Source: Sandaracinobacteroides sp039808025
Lineage (GTDB): Bacteria > Pseudomonadota > Alphaproteobacteria > Sphingomonadales > Sphingomonadaceae
Length of the DNA stretch: 64,000 nucleotides
Direction: 5' to 3'
NCBI GenBank assembly: GCA_039808025.1
Contig: JBDHSK010000003.1
Location: 236,660-300,659 of the forward strand
The notes under the pieces: model-generated
What the model was told of the DNA's origin: nothing
Database searches by the model: none
Seen by the model: the letters and a program-made list of their open reading frames with translations, nothing else
In this document: positions 7,233 through 15,542 of the stretch, in pieces
How the letters are laid out: every line of letters starts with the position of its first letter
Position numbering within the stretch: position 1 is the first letter of the stretch
Translations under genes and position numbers: made by a program

Positions 7233-7844
7233 ATGACTCGGCTGACCGAACAGATTTTGTCGCATGCGGCGGGCTTGCCCGAAGGCGCTCCTGTGTCCGC
7301 CAAGAGCCTGCTGCACCTTGGCAACCGGGCGGCCGTGGATCAGGCGTTGTCGCGCCTGACGGAGCGCGGGCAGCTCGTTCGCGCCGGTCGTGGCGTCTAT
7401 CTGCGCCCCATCGCCAGCCGGTTCGGCACACGCACGCCTTCGGTCGAGCAGGCTGTCGAAGCCCTTGCAGCCCAAAAGGGAGAGATCATCGTCTCGAACG
7501 GCGCCGCCGCGGCGAACGCCCTTGGCTTGACGACGCAAGTGCCCGTCCGCTCGGTCTATCTGACCTCCGGGCGCAGCCGAAAGATGCACCTCGGCAAGCA
7601 GGTCGTGGAATTGCGGCACGCGCCGCGCTGGCAACTGGCCTTGGCCAACCGGCCGGCAGGGGAGGCCGTGCGGGCGCTGGCCTGGCTTGGCCCGGAGAAA
7701 GCAGAAACGGCGCTCAAGACGTTGAAGCGGAAGATGCCGCCCGGCGTGTTCGGCGAGTTGGTCGCCGTAGCGCCACAGCTTCCGACGTGGCTCGCGCAAA
7801 GCGTTGGCAGGGTCGCGTATGAACCGAGAGAAATGACAAAATGA
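7233..7844 (+). CDS. DUF6088 / AbiEi-type antitoxin-like regulator
   Basis: The 203-residue protein starts at ATG 7233, 10 nt after AGGA; the longer frame would begin inside the operator. An N-terminal winged-helix segment (LLHLGNRAAVDQALSRLTERGQLVRAGRGVYLRP) is followed by an AbiEi-like core with GEIIVSNGAAAANALGL, VYLTSGRSRKMHLG and VVELRHAPRWQLA. Known relatives are the antitoxins of type IV toxin-antitoxin systems, normally paired with an AbiEii nucleotidyltransferase. No such toxin follows here; instead a three-Cys-motif protein begins 36 bp downstream. The protein may therefore be an orphan antitoxin or the transcriptional regulator of the downstream cassette. Confidence 0.8.
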   Translation: MTRLTEQILSHAAGLPEGAPVSAKSLLHLGNRAAVDQALSRLTERGQLVRAGRGVYLRPIASRFGTRTPSVEQAVEALAAQKGEIIVSNGAAAANALGLTTQVPVRSVYLTSGRSRKMHLGKQVVELRHAPRWQLALANRPAGEAVRALAWLGPEKAETALKTLKRKMPPGVFGELVAVAPQLPTWLAQSVGRVAYEPREMTK

Positions 7845-7880
7845 TGCCTAAGCAGATCGAACTTCGCACGGGAGGGTGCA

Positions 7881-8663
7881 ATGGCTGAAACCCAAATAGA
7901 ATGGACGGACGCCACATGGAATCCTGTTGCCGGCTGCTCGATCATCTCTGCCGGCTGCACCCATTGCTATGCCATGGAGATGGCTAAGCGCCTTGAGGCC
8001 ATGCACATCCAGAAATATGCCGGCCTGACCCGCAAGAGCGGGCAGAGAACGGTCTGGAACGGCGTTGTGCGTGAGGATCGGGATGCGCTTGCGATTCCCT
8101 ATGGTTGGCGCAAGCCGCGCAAGATTTTCGTCAATTCGATGAGCGACCTGTTTCACGAGCAGGTCACGGACGCCTTCATTCTCGATGTCTGGAAGGTAAT
8201 GCGTGAGACGCCACACCATAATTATCAGATTCTGACGAAACGGCCCGAGCGTATGGCGGAACTGGTCGCCACCAAGATCGGAGAGGTGCTGCCGAACGTC
8301 TGGCTCGGCACAAGTATCGAAGACGGGGACGTGGTGGGCAGGATCGATGCCCTGCGTGCTGCGCCGGCCGCGATCCGTTTCATATCGTTCGAACCCTTGA
8401 TTGGGTCTGTAGGGACCGTCGATCTGCGCGGCATCCATTGGGCTATCGTCGGCGGGGAAAGCGGGAAGTCAGCCCGTCCCATCCGGGAGGAATGGATCGA
8501 CGAGATTTATGTCCAGTGCCTGTCGGCTGGTACGGCCTTCTTCTTCAAGCAGTGGGGGACCTGGGGGAAAGACAACAAGAAGCGATCGAAAAAGGCGAAC
8601 GGCCGCGAATATCGCGGTCAGACCTGGGATGAAATGCCCACGGCGGCGCAAGCGTTCGCGTGA
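7881..8663 (+). CDS. Three-Cys-motif protein (DUF5131, phage Gp37/Gp68 family)
   Basis: This 260-residue protein starts with MAETQIEWTDATWNPVAGC, preceded by GGGAGGG. Cysteines 19, 26 and 29 form C-x6-C-x2-C within GCSIISAGCTHCYA, the hallmark of the DUF5131 (Gp37/Gp68) family. The arrangement resembles a radical-SAM cluster site but with different spacing. Further conserved blocks are IFVNSMSDLFHE, QILTKRPERM, ISFEPLIG and WAIVGGESGKSARP, and FFFKQWG near the C-terminus. Members are typically next to a partner protein, TcmP, as here (26 bp downstream). The reaction is unknown; a redox or radical modification of nucleic acid is my inference. Confidence 0.9.
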   Translation: MAETQIEWTDATWNPVAGCSIISAGCTHCYAMEMAKRLEAMHIQKYAGLTRKSGQRTVWNGVVREDRDALAIPYGWRKPRKIFVNSMSDLFHEQVTDAFILDVWKVMRETPHHNYQILTKRPERMAELVATKIGEVLPNVWLGTSIEDGDVVGRIDALRAAPAAIRFISFEPLIGSVGTVDLRGIHWAIVGGESGKSARPIREEWIDEIYVQCLSAGTAFFFKQWGTWGKDNKKRSKKANGREYRGQTWDEMPTAAQAFA

Positions 8664-8689
8664 TCGTGAGATAGGCTTGGGGGGATGCT

Positions 8690-9958
8690 ATGGTTGAGAA
8701 GCGATACGAGTGGGCTGACGGCGCAAAGCTTGAGGAGCATTCGCGGCGCAAACACAAGATTCTCCGTGAATATTGCTTCGATTACCTGACCGTTCGCTGC
8801 AAGCTGCCGCAGCAGGAACGTTTTCGGCTGGCCATCGTCGATGGCTTCGCCGGGGGCGGCCGCTACCAGTGCGGGACATCGGGCTCCCCATTGATTTTCA
8901 TCGAAGAGTTGAAGCGAGCCACCGAGGCCGTGAACACGCATCGCGCGGCACAGGGCTTGAACGCGATCGAGGTCGAGTGCCTGCTGGTCTTCAACGATGC
9001 CAGCCGTGACGCGATCGAACTTCTAAAAACGCATGTGGCGCCGCTCCAGGCCGACATCGTCGCGACCTGCCCGAAGCTCCATCTGCGCGTCGAGTATCTC
9101 AACGAGTTTTTCGAAACCGCCTATCCCAAAATCAAGCGTTTCCTGGAGCAAGGACGCTATCGCAGCGTGATCTTCAACCTGGACCAGTGCGGCCACAGCC
9201 ATGTCGAGCGGAATACGATTCTTGACATCATGCACTCGTATCCTGCGGCCGAGATCTTCTACACCTTCGTTATCAGTTCGTTGCTGGCGTTCCTCCAGAA
9301 AGACCAGCCGGAGCGCCTGCGTGCGCAACTCGATCATCTCGGTCTCGCCAGCGGCGATGTCCAGGCATTGGACGGGTTGATGAGCCAGAAGGATTGGCTC
9401 GGAACAGCAGAGAAGATCGTCTTCGACGCTTTCCGGCTTTGCGCGCCCTATGTGAGTCCGTTCTCGATCAACAACCCTGGCGGCTGGCGCTATTGGCTGA
9501 TCCACTTCGCCAACGCTTATCGGGCACGGCAAGTTTACAACAATATCCTCCACGACAATGCCAGCCTTCAGGCCCACTTCGGCCGATCGGGCCTCAACAT
9601 GTTGTCCTATGACCCGCGCCATGATGAGGGGATGCTCTATCTCTTCGACGACAATGGCCGTGCCTCGGCCAAGACCCAGCTTCTTGATGACGTCCCCCGT
9701 CTCGTGACTGAAGCTGGTGATGCCATGTCGGTGATGGAGTTCTATGAGAGCATTTACAACGTCACGCCGGCGCATGCCGATGACGTCCATGCCGCGATCA
9801 TCGAGAACCCCGATCTTGAGGTGATCACGCCAGCCGGTGGCGAGAGACGCAAAGCGAACACGATCGGCGTCAATGACATCATCAAGGTGAAGACCCAGCG
9901 CAGCTTCTTCCCGATGTTTCTGGATGCCGGAAAGAGCCCTCAGGGGCGGAAGGAGTAG
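8690..9958 (+). CDS. tcmP: Three-Cys-motif partner protein TcmP
   Basis: The 422-residue protein starts at ATG 8690 after GGGGGGAT. The N-terminal half has a methyltransferase-like glycine-rich segment DGFAGGGRY at 51-59, followed by an acidic strand (VFNDASRDAIE) and VIFNLDQCGHSHVE, where a catalytic loop would lie. The C-terminal region (EFYESIYNVTPAHADDVHAAI...) looks helical and could be a winged-helix module. TcmP proteins are named for their constant pairing with DUF5131, which is directly upstream. Together with the DUF6088 gene they form a likely three-gene operon. No activity has been established to my knowledge. Confidence 0.85.
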   Translation: MVEKRYEWADGAKLEEHSRRKHKILREYCFDYLTVRCKLPQQERFRLAIVDGFAGGGRYQCGTSGSPLIFIEELKRATEAVNTHRAAQGLNAIEVECLLVFNDASRDAIELLKTHVAPLQADIVATCPKLHLRVEYLNEFFETAYPKIKRFLEQGRYRSVIFNLDQCGHSHVERNTILDIMHSYPAAEIFYTFVISSLLAFLQKDQPERLRAQLDHLGLASGDVQALDGLMSQKDWLGTAEKIVFDAFRLCAPYVSPFSINNPGGWRYWLIHFANAYRARQVYNNILHDNASLQAHFGRSGLNMLSYDPRHDEGMLYLFDDNGRASAKTQLLDDVPRLVTEAGDAMSVMEFYESIYNVTPAHADDVHAAIIENPDLEVITPAGGERRKANTIGVNDIIKVKTQRSFFPMFLDAGKSPQGRKE

Positions 9959-10077
9959 TTCTCGCCATCATCCTGAGGCCAGCCGAGGTTGGCCAGGCAC
10001 TAGTCAGATTTTGCCTTCTACCGGGAGAAGGGTAAGGCATGTTTCCGGCTATTCCGCGTTACATGACCACCACGGAC

Positions 10078-10107
10078 TTGACATAACTCATCAAATATGA
10101 CAAATAT
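10078..10107 (+). promoter_or_regulatory. hipBA promoter and operator candidate
   Basis: TTGACA at 10078-10083 is a perfect -35, with a weak -10 (AAATAT, 10102-10107) 18 bp on. TCAAATATGAC (10091-10101) lies between them and contains one of two CAAATAT direct copies (10092 and 10101). The identical 11-mer recurs right after the hipA stop (11751-11761). HipB proteins repress their own operon, so this is the expected place for its operator. Confidence 0.5.
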
Positions 10108-10125
10108 TGCACCGTAATTCACCAG

Positions 10126-10518
10126 ATGTGGGGCATTATCATGGGCTCTCCAAAGGTCGGACCAGCCCTCGAAAGGCTTGGGCAGGACATTCGAAATGCG
10201 CGGCTACGGCGCAGTATTGCGGTTGCGGACCTGGCCATGCGCGCCGGAACATCGGCCAGTTCTATCGCGCGGCTCGAAAAGGGCGACCCTGGCGTTGCTA
10301 TCGGGACGCTTGCGGATGTGCTGGTCGTTCTCGGGCTTGTCGAACGGCTGGCCGATCTGATCGATGTCCGCAAGGATGACCTGGGGCTTGCGCTGTCTAC
10401 CGAGCGCCTGCCGCAGCGAGGCAAGTCTTTCGCGACGAGGATCAGAAAGCAAAAGGCCAAGTCGGATCCGACGCGCGCGCTCGATGACGTGGTCGATCCT
10501 GACGGGGCGTCGTTCTGA
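10126..10518 (+). CDS. hipB: HipB-like HTH antitoxin/regulator
   Basis: The 130-residue protein (125 if the second ATG at 10141 is used) has a Cro/C1-type helix-turn-helix across about residues 17-75: LGQDIRNARLRR, VADLAMRAGTSASSIARLE and IGTLADVLVVLGL. The C-terminal tail is basic and then acidic. Its stop overlaps the hipA start by one base (TGATG), so the two are translationally coupled. In the family, HipB neutralises the HipA kinase and represses the operon. Neither start has a strong RBS. Confidence 0.88.
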   Translation: MWGIIMGSPKVGPALERLGQDIRNARLRRSIAVADLAMRAGTSASSIARLEKGDPGVAIGTLADVLVVLGLVERLADLIDVRKDDLGLALSTERLPQRGKSFATRIRKQKAKSDPTRALDDVVDPDGASF

Positions 10519-11750
10519 TGGCGGAGTTTGCTGCCCAGGTTGTTCTTGGCGACAGTCGTGTGCCCGTCGGTCAGCTGCGTTTCACAGCAGCGGGGCCGCG
10601 GCAGTTCTCGACCTTTGCCTATGACGCTGCCTGGATAGAAAATCCCCGGGCCTTTGCCGTGCAGCCGGATCTTCCTCTGGAAGGCGGCCCTTTTCATACG
10701 TCGGGCCAGCCAGGGAACATGCGTGATGCACTGGCGGGCGTCTTCGCCGATGCCGCGCCGGACAGTTGGGGACGGCGCCTTCTCGAACGTGCCTATGGCA
10801 ATGGTCTGAGCGAGTTTGAGTATCTGACGCTGTCCGACGACGCTTGTCGTCAGGGCGCACTGCGATTCCAGGGCGACGATGGAGAGATCATTCGCGGTAA
10901 AGCGGGTGACGCCGTGCCCCGCCTCCTCGAGCTGGAAGCGATAACGGCCATTGCCCGCGCCTATGAGCAGGGTAAGGAGATCTCTGCCGAAGAGATGCAG
11001 GCGTTGGCGGGCGCGGGCGGTTCGGGCGGCGCCCGGCCCAAGGCCAATGTCCAGGACGGCGATACGCTATGGTTGGCCAAATTCACCTCGGTCCACGATC
11101 AGCAGCCGATCGAAAGGGTCGAGGTCGCGACGCTTCGGCTAGCCCAGGCTTGCGGCATTCGCACGCCTACGGCCAGGCTGGAACTCGCCGACACTCCCTT
11201 TCCGGTCGCGCTGATCCAGCGGTTCGACCGGCGAGGCAGTTCCCGGATTCCCTATATCTCAGCGCGCACGGCACTTGGGAAGACCGGGACGGAGTTGGGC
11301 TCTTATACGGAGATCGTCGATTTTATCCGTGCCTATGGCGCCGATCCCAAAGCCGATTTTCGCGAGCTTTTCCTGCGCCTGATTTTCACGGTCCTCGTGT
11401 CAAACAAGGACGATCATCTGAAAAACCATGGCTTCCTTTATGTTGGAGGAGGCCAATGGCGGTTGTCGCCCGTGTTCGATGTGAACCCCGCACCGGATCG
11501 AAATCCGCACCTGGAAACTGCTATCCTGGAGGGCGGCGCGCATGATCGGTCCATCGCGCTCGCGCTTGAAGCCTGCGAGTTTTTCGAGATCCCGCCCGAG
11601 GAAGCGAGGCAGATCATCCGCGATACCGCACGGCACATATCGAAAGACTGGCGTGAGACTCTGCGTCAGGTGGGCGTGTCAGGTGCATTGGCGCGGGATT
11701 ACGAACCGGCGTTCATGAACGCGGAGACCGAGCTCGCGCTAGGCATGTAG
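10518..11750 (+). CDS. hipA: HipA-like serine/threonine kinase toxin
   Basis: At 410 residues it is of normal HipA length and has all landmarks: an N-terminal subdomain with FADAAPDSWGRRLL near 77-89, the flexible nucleotide loop GSGGARPKA (168-176), the ATP-binding lysine in WLAKF (188), catalytic loop NKDDHLKNHG (296-305) and the metal-binding DVNP (321-324). Relatives phosphorylate a tRNA synthetase and stop growth. The key catalytic residues are intact, so it is likely an active toxin, coupled to hipB by a 1-bp overlap. Confidence 0.9.
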   Translation: MAEFAAQVVLGDSRVPVGQLRFTAAGPRQFSTFAYDAAWIENPRAFAVQPDLPLEGGPFHTSGQPGNMRDALAGVFADAAPDSWGRRLLERAYGNGLSEFEYLTLSDDACRQGALRFQGDDGEIIRGKAGDAVPRLLELEAITAIARAYEQGKEISAEEMQALAGAGGSGGARPKANVQDGDTLWLAKFTSVHDQQPIERVEVATLRLAQACGIRTPTARLELADTPFPVALIQRFDRRGSSRIPYISARTALGKTGTELGSYTEIVDFIRAYGADPKADFRELFLRLIFTVLVSNKDDHLKNHGFLYVGGGQWRLSPVFDVNPAPDRNPHLETAILEGGAHDRSIALALEACEFFEIPPEEARQIIRDTARHISKDWRETLRQVGVSGALARDYEPAFMNAETELALGM

Positions 11751-11761
11751 TCAAATATGAC
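11751..11761 (+). repeat. Second copy of TCAAATATGAC directly after hipA
   Basis: This 11-mer is identical to 10091-10101 in the hipBA promoter. It starts on the base after the hipA stop codon. It could be a distal HipB site or a scar of how the pair was inserted. Confidence 0.4.
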
Positions 11762-11992
11762 CAGCAATCGATCAATATCGGCCATATATGGAAATTTGAA
11801 ACGATGCTGCTGTTGGGCCGGCTTAACGGCGGGTTGAAATGGTAGATCGAAGCGGCGGTTTGACGTGCTTGGGGGCCAAGAGCGCTTAAGAAGGAATCCT
11901 TCTACGAGGATGGCAAACCGGCTCTTGAATCGATACGATAAGGTTGTTGCGAGCACGTTCGCCATTCGTACTGCTCAAATGGCATCGGCTTC

Positions 11993-12160
11993 GTCACCGG
12001 CGATAGATGGCGAAGTCTTTCCCATGCCAATGAGCCGAAAAAAGCCAATGTTTTCATAAGCGGTAGCTTTTCGACGGTAAGGGTGACGGTATAACCATTT
12101 TTGAAAAAATTTTTTCGCTTTGTTTTTCAATTAGATAGGCCATTCAGCCGATAATTGAGT
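11993..12160 (+). repeat. Dispersed imperfect repeat, copy R1
   Basis: This AT-richer stretch aligns over ~165 bp with 24429-24590 at roughly 70% identity by eye. Shared blocks include GGCGATAGATGGCGA, GTTTTCAT-AGCGGTAGCTT, and a long T-rich tract followed by CAATTAGAT/CAATCAGAT. It contains no convincing ORF. Copy R1 lies directly before an IS5 transposase remnant. The rest of 11762-11992 shows nothing I can name. Confidence 0.55.
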
Positions 12161-12289
12161 GGGAATAATTTTTGCCCCTCCGGACGTATCCGATATCTCA
12201 CTCCAGAAATCGTGGGCCAGGCTTTACTGGAGGCTCGGCAGCAGGTTCAAGGCTGGCGTTTGAAGGCAGCCTCGGGTGAGTGGATCGAG

Positions 12290-12493
12290 GCATTCCTGGA
12301 AGGTCGGGGCCACAATGCCAATGCGATCCGCGACGAGATGCGGACAGCAGGCGTCGAGGCGGTGATCCCGGCCAACATGAACCGGCACAATCCCGCTTGG
12401 CATGACCGCACGAAATACGAGTGGCGCAACCTGATCGAGCGTCTGTTCAACAAGCCCAGGAATTGGCGCAGAATTGCGACACCATACGAAAAA
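12290..12493 (+). pseudogene. IS5-family transposase remnant
   Basis: About 65 residues match the middle-to-C-terminal part of the DDE domain of IS5-family transposases: GHNANAIRDEMRTAGVEAVIP, NMNRHNPAWHDRTKYEWRN and LIERLFNKPRNWRRIATPYEK. The glutamate in RNLIERLFN corresponds to the DDE glutamate. The regions carrying the two aspartates are missing or unrecognisable, and the flanking frame is unrelated. It is a dead fragment with no terminal repeats visible. Confidence 0.72.
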
Positions 12494-12576
12494 CCGGGGA
12501 ATCAAGCCTCGGACTCGTCGCACGTTTCAGTCAAATTATGGATACCCTTTGTCCGCGAAACCTGGTTTGAGGCAGC

Positions 12577-12981
12577 TCAGCGGCAATAGCCTTCGCCTTT
12601 CTGAACCATCAGGCAGTTCTTTTCACCATCGAGCCATTTCAGGCCGGTCTGGCTCCCATTCGAAGGACGCAGTGTAAACCTCTGGCCATTGCGCTGGAAC
12701 GCAATAACAGAGCCGCTGTCGACACCTTTGACCCGTACGTGCGTGTCAAGGTCGCTCTTCATCTCGAGGTCGTAATTGCCAGGTGAAGTGGGGGTGATGA
12801 TGAGGAACATCCCTTCAACACCAACCCACTTTCCCTTCCATTCGGCATGCGCATGCGCGGGGTGCGAAGGTGCCGGAGCCTGCCGTGTCACCGGTTCTGG
12901 TGCGGGTGCCATCGGTTGTCGGGCTTGGCCGCAGGCGCTCAAAAGCACACACGTAACGGCAACGTACGCAATCTTCTTCAT
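12577..12981 (-). CDS. Small secreted lipoprotein of unknown function
   Basis: The 134-residue product begins at ATG 12981 (GGAGG 6 nt upstream). A basic N-terminus, hydrophobic core and the lipobox LLSACG predict lipidation at Cys17. A Pro/Ala/His-rich linker follows, then a small globular domain with WKGKWVGVEGMFLIIT, YDLEMKSDLDTHVRVKGV, FTLRPS and a C-terminal CLMVQKGEGYCR. It is probably anchored on the periplasmic side of a membrane. I know no function for the domain. No gene nearby suggests a partner. Confidence 0.8.
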   Translation of the reverse strand: MKKIAYVAVTCVLLSACGQARQPMAPAPEPVTRQAPAPSHPAHAHAEWKGKWVGVEGMFLIITPTSPGNYDLEMKSDLDTHVRVKGVDSGSVIAFQRNGQRFTLRPSNGSQTGLKWLDGEKNCLMVQKGEGYCR

Positions 12982-13029
12982 GACGTCCTCCGTCTGGACA
13001 ATGCTTCCGGATGTCGATTGCACTATCAG

Positions 13030-13150
13030 GCGCGGTTATTGAAGCCCCCCAATGGGCCATGGTGCTGCGCACGGTTTTCTCCGGCCGCACGCCGAACGCG
13101 GCTGCCGTCCCGCCGGAACGGTTGATCAACAGGGGCAAAGTTTGAGACAT
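13030..13150 (-). pseudogene. Possible diacylglycerol kinase N-terminal remnant
   Basis: A minus-strand start at 13150 gives MSQTLPLLINRSGGTAAAFG, which resembles the nucleotide-binding N-terminus (NxxSGG) of lipid kinases of the diacylglycerol kinase family. Recognisable similarity fades after ~35 residues and the frame runs into the lipoprotein's upstream region. If real, it is a 5' fragment left by a rearrangement. Confidence 0.3.
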
Positions 13151-13202
13151 CCAAACGCCCAAACGCACCATACCGCACCCTGGTATCCGCCTGCCGAGAT
13201 TC

Positions 13203-13221
13203 CGCTTGCGACTCGCAAGCG
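13203..13221. promoter_or_regulatory. Palindrome upstream of the EF-G-like gene
   Basis: CGCTTGCGA-C-TCGCAAGCG is a perfect 9+9 palindrome with one central base, 74 bp before the start codon at 13295. The rest of the 314-bp gap 12982-13294 holds only the possible lipid-kinase remnant. The site could be an operator or a small hairpin. Confidence 0.4.
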
Positions 13222-13294
13222 AGTGTCAGACGATCTGCCCTGTCCCAACCGCGCCGCGTGCGCGAGCCAGCGCGGCGCTTCACCAGAGGAGGCG

Positions 13295-15397
13295 ATGATG
13301 GGCAGCACCCCAAGAACTGGTAACGCCAACGATAGCAAGGTGGCCCGTGCCGCCGGCACACGCGCGATCGCACTGGTCGGGCCGGCGGGCACGGGCAAGA
13401 CCAGTCTGGCCGAGGCCATGCTCTACGCCAGCGGCGCGATCACCCGCCTGGGCAGCGTCGACTCCGGGACGACCGTGGGCGACGCCAGCCCCGAGGCGCG
13501 GGCGCGCGGTGGCTCGACCGAGATGAACCTCATGCATTTCGACTACCTCGGCGATCATTACGCCCTCGTCGACATACCGGGCGGCGTCGGCTTCGCCGCC
13601 GACGGGCTCAGCGCCCTTCTTGCCGCCGACATCGCGGTGGTCGTGATCGATCCCGCGTCCGAGCGCGCGGCTCTGGCCGAGCCGATGCTGCGCCGCCTCG
13701 ACGAATGGGGCGTGCCTCACGTCATCTTCGTGAACAAGATCGAGAACGCCCGCGTCGGCGCGCTCCAGGCGCTGATCGCGGAGCTGCGGCCGATGAGCCG
13801 CGAGCCGCTCGCCCTGCGCCAGATCCCGATTCGCGGCGAGGACGGCAAGAGCGAGGTCGTGACCGGCTACGTCGACCTCGCGCTGGAGCGCGCCTATCGC
13901 TATCAGCCCGGCCAGGCCTCCGAGAAGATCACCGTTCCCGACACCGTGCTCGGCCGTGAGCAGGAGGAACGCACCCGCCTGCTCGAGACCCTGGCCGACT
14001 TCGACGATGAGCTGCTCGAGGTCTTGCTGACCGACGAGCAGCCCGACAGTGCGGTGGTCATGACCGACCTCGCCGAAGATACGGGCGAGAATCGCGTCGT
14101 GCCGATCGTCATGGGCTCGGCCCTCACCGGCGGCGGGGTGCGGCGCCTGCTCAAGCTGCTGCGCCACGAGACCCCCGCGCCCGAGCTTGCCGCCGAGCGG
14201 CTCCACGCGGGCGAGGACGGTGGCCTGCACGTCTTCAAGATCGTCAACGGCGGGGCGATGGGTCGGCTCGTGCTCGGCCGGGTGTTCGGCGCGCCGCTCG
14301 ACGAGGGCGACGAGCTGGTGGTCGGCAGCGAACCCGCGCGCACCGGCTCGATCTTCTTCGTTCAGGGCGACAAGACCGCCAAGCATCCCCACGCCGCGCC
14401 CGGCGACGTAATCGCCGTGGCCAAGGTCGACGGCGCCAGGAGCGGCGCCCTGCTCGCTCGCAAGGGCGCGGCGCAGGGAGGAGCGGCGGGCGGCGGCCGC
14501 GCGGTCGACTATCCGGCCCGCAACGCCGCCCTGGCGATCGCTGCGCGCGACCGGCGCGACGACGCCAAGCTGTCCAGCGCGCTGCACCGCCTCTGCGAGG
14601 AGGACCCGGTGCTTGAATGGAGCCAGGGCGAGGCGACCCAGGAGACCTTGCTGCGCGGTATCAATGACGAGCACCTCCAGGTCGTGCTCGGGCGGCTCTC
14701 GCGGCGCTACGGGGTGACGGTCGACGCGCGCCCGCCGCGCATCGCCTACCGCGAATCGATCCGCAAGCCGGCCACCCAGCGCGGACGCCACAAGAAGCAG
14801 TCAGGCGGCCACGGCCAATATGGCGACTGCGTGATCGAGATCCGCCCCCTGGCGCGCGGCGAGGGTTTCCGCTTCGAAGACCGGATCACCGGCGGAGCGA
14901 TCCCCAGGCAATATATCCCCGCGGTGGAGATGGGCATCCGCGACGCCATGCAGAAGGGCCCGCTCGGCTTCCCCGTGGTCGACGTGGCGGTGACACTGAC
15001 CGACGGCTCGTTCCACTCGGTCGACAGCTCGGAGCTGGCCTTCCGTATTGCCGGGCGCATGGCCATGCTGGAAGCCCTCGCCCAGGCCGGCCCCTATCTG
15101 CTGGAGCCGATGAGCCTGGTGACGGTGGACACCCCCGCCGGCACCGGCTCCAGGTCGGGATCGGTGCTGTCCAGCCGGCGCGGGCAGATCCTCGGCCTCT
15201 CGCCCCACCCCGACTGGCCGCGTTGGGAACGGGTCGAGGCCATACTGCCCGAATCCTCCCTCCATGGCCTCGACGCCGAGTTGCGCTCGCTGAGCCAGGG
15301 TCTGGCGAGCTTCACTGCCGCGTTCGACCACCTGGCCGAACTCGGCGGCAAACAGGCCGACGAGGTGGTCAAGGCGCAGGCCGCGCTGGCCGCTTGA
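13295..15397 (+). CDS. Elongation factor G-like paralogue with degenerate GTPase motifs
   Basis: The start is ATG 13295 or 13298, right after AGAGGAGG; the product is ~700 residues, EF-G sized. Domains II-V are recognisable (RGINDEHLQVVLGRLSRRYGVTV, PRIAYRESIRKPA, GHGQYGDCVIEI, and domain V LLEPMSLVTVDTPAGTGSRSGSVLSSRRGQILG). The G domain is altered: P-loop GPAGTGKTS (29-37) instead of AHIDAGKTT, switch I RGGSTEMN, G3 reads DIPGG instead of DTPGH (so the catalytic histidine is absent), and G4 is NKIE. It is therefore a divergent paralogue, not the housekeeping fusA. The role is unknown. Confidence 0.85.
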   Translation: MMGSTPRTGNANDSKVARAAGTRAIALVGPAGTGKTSLAEAMLYASGAITRLGSVDSGTTVGDASPEARARGGSTEMNLMHFDYLGDHYALVDIPGGVGFAADGLSALLAADIAVVVIDPASERAALAEPMLRRLDEWGVPHVIFVNKIENARVGALQALIAELRPMSREPLALRQIPIRGEDGKSEVVTGYVDLALERAYRYQPGQASEKITVPDTVLGREQEERTRLLETLADFDDELLEVLLTDEQPDSAVVMTDLAEDTGENRVVPIVMGSALTGGGVRRLLKLLRHETPAPELAAERLHAGEDGGLHVFKIVNGGAMGRLVLGRVFGAPLDEGDELVVGSEPARTGSIFFVQGDKTAKHPHAAPGDVIAVAKVDGARSGALLARKGAAQGGAAGGGRAVDYPARNAALAIAARDRRDDAKLSSALHRLCEEDPVLEWSQGEATQETLLRGINDEHLQVVLGRLSRRYGVTVDARPPRIAYRESIRKPATQRGRHKKQSGGHGQYGDCVIEIRPLARGEGFRFEDRITGGAIPRQYIPAVEMGIRDAMQKGPLGFPVVDVAVTLTDGSFHSVDSSELAFRIAGRMAMLEALAQAGPYLLEPMSLVTVDTPAGTGSRSGSVLSSRRGQILGLSPHPDWPRWERVEAILPESSLHGLDAELRSLSQGLASFTAAFDHLAELGGKQADEVVKAQAALAA

Positions 15398-15542
15398 GGA
15401 AGCCGATGAATATTGGGGACTTGCCGCTGCCGCCCGCGAGCGGCACGGTCGATCCGTCCGCTTCGCTCAGGGAACTCCCCGCTCTCTCGTTCTGTTGTAC
15501 AACGCTGTCGCGCAATGCGCCCAACCTGTAAGGAACGATCCG

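Noticed and set aside
10014..10031. Hairpin CCTTCT-N6-AGAAGG after tcmP
   Set aside because: Short stem with no U-tract; too weak to call a terminator with confidence.
7233..11750. A complete AbiE system
   Set aside because: No AbiEii-type nucleotidyltransferase gene is present after the DUF6088 gene; hipBA is a separate toxin-antitoxin pair.
13280..14791. 503-residue minus-strand frame
   Set aside because: Antisense to the EF-G-like gene; no recognisable domain and no RBS.
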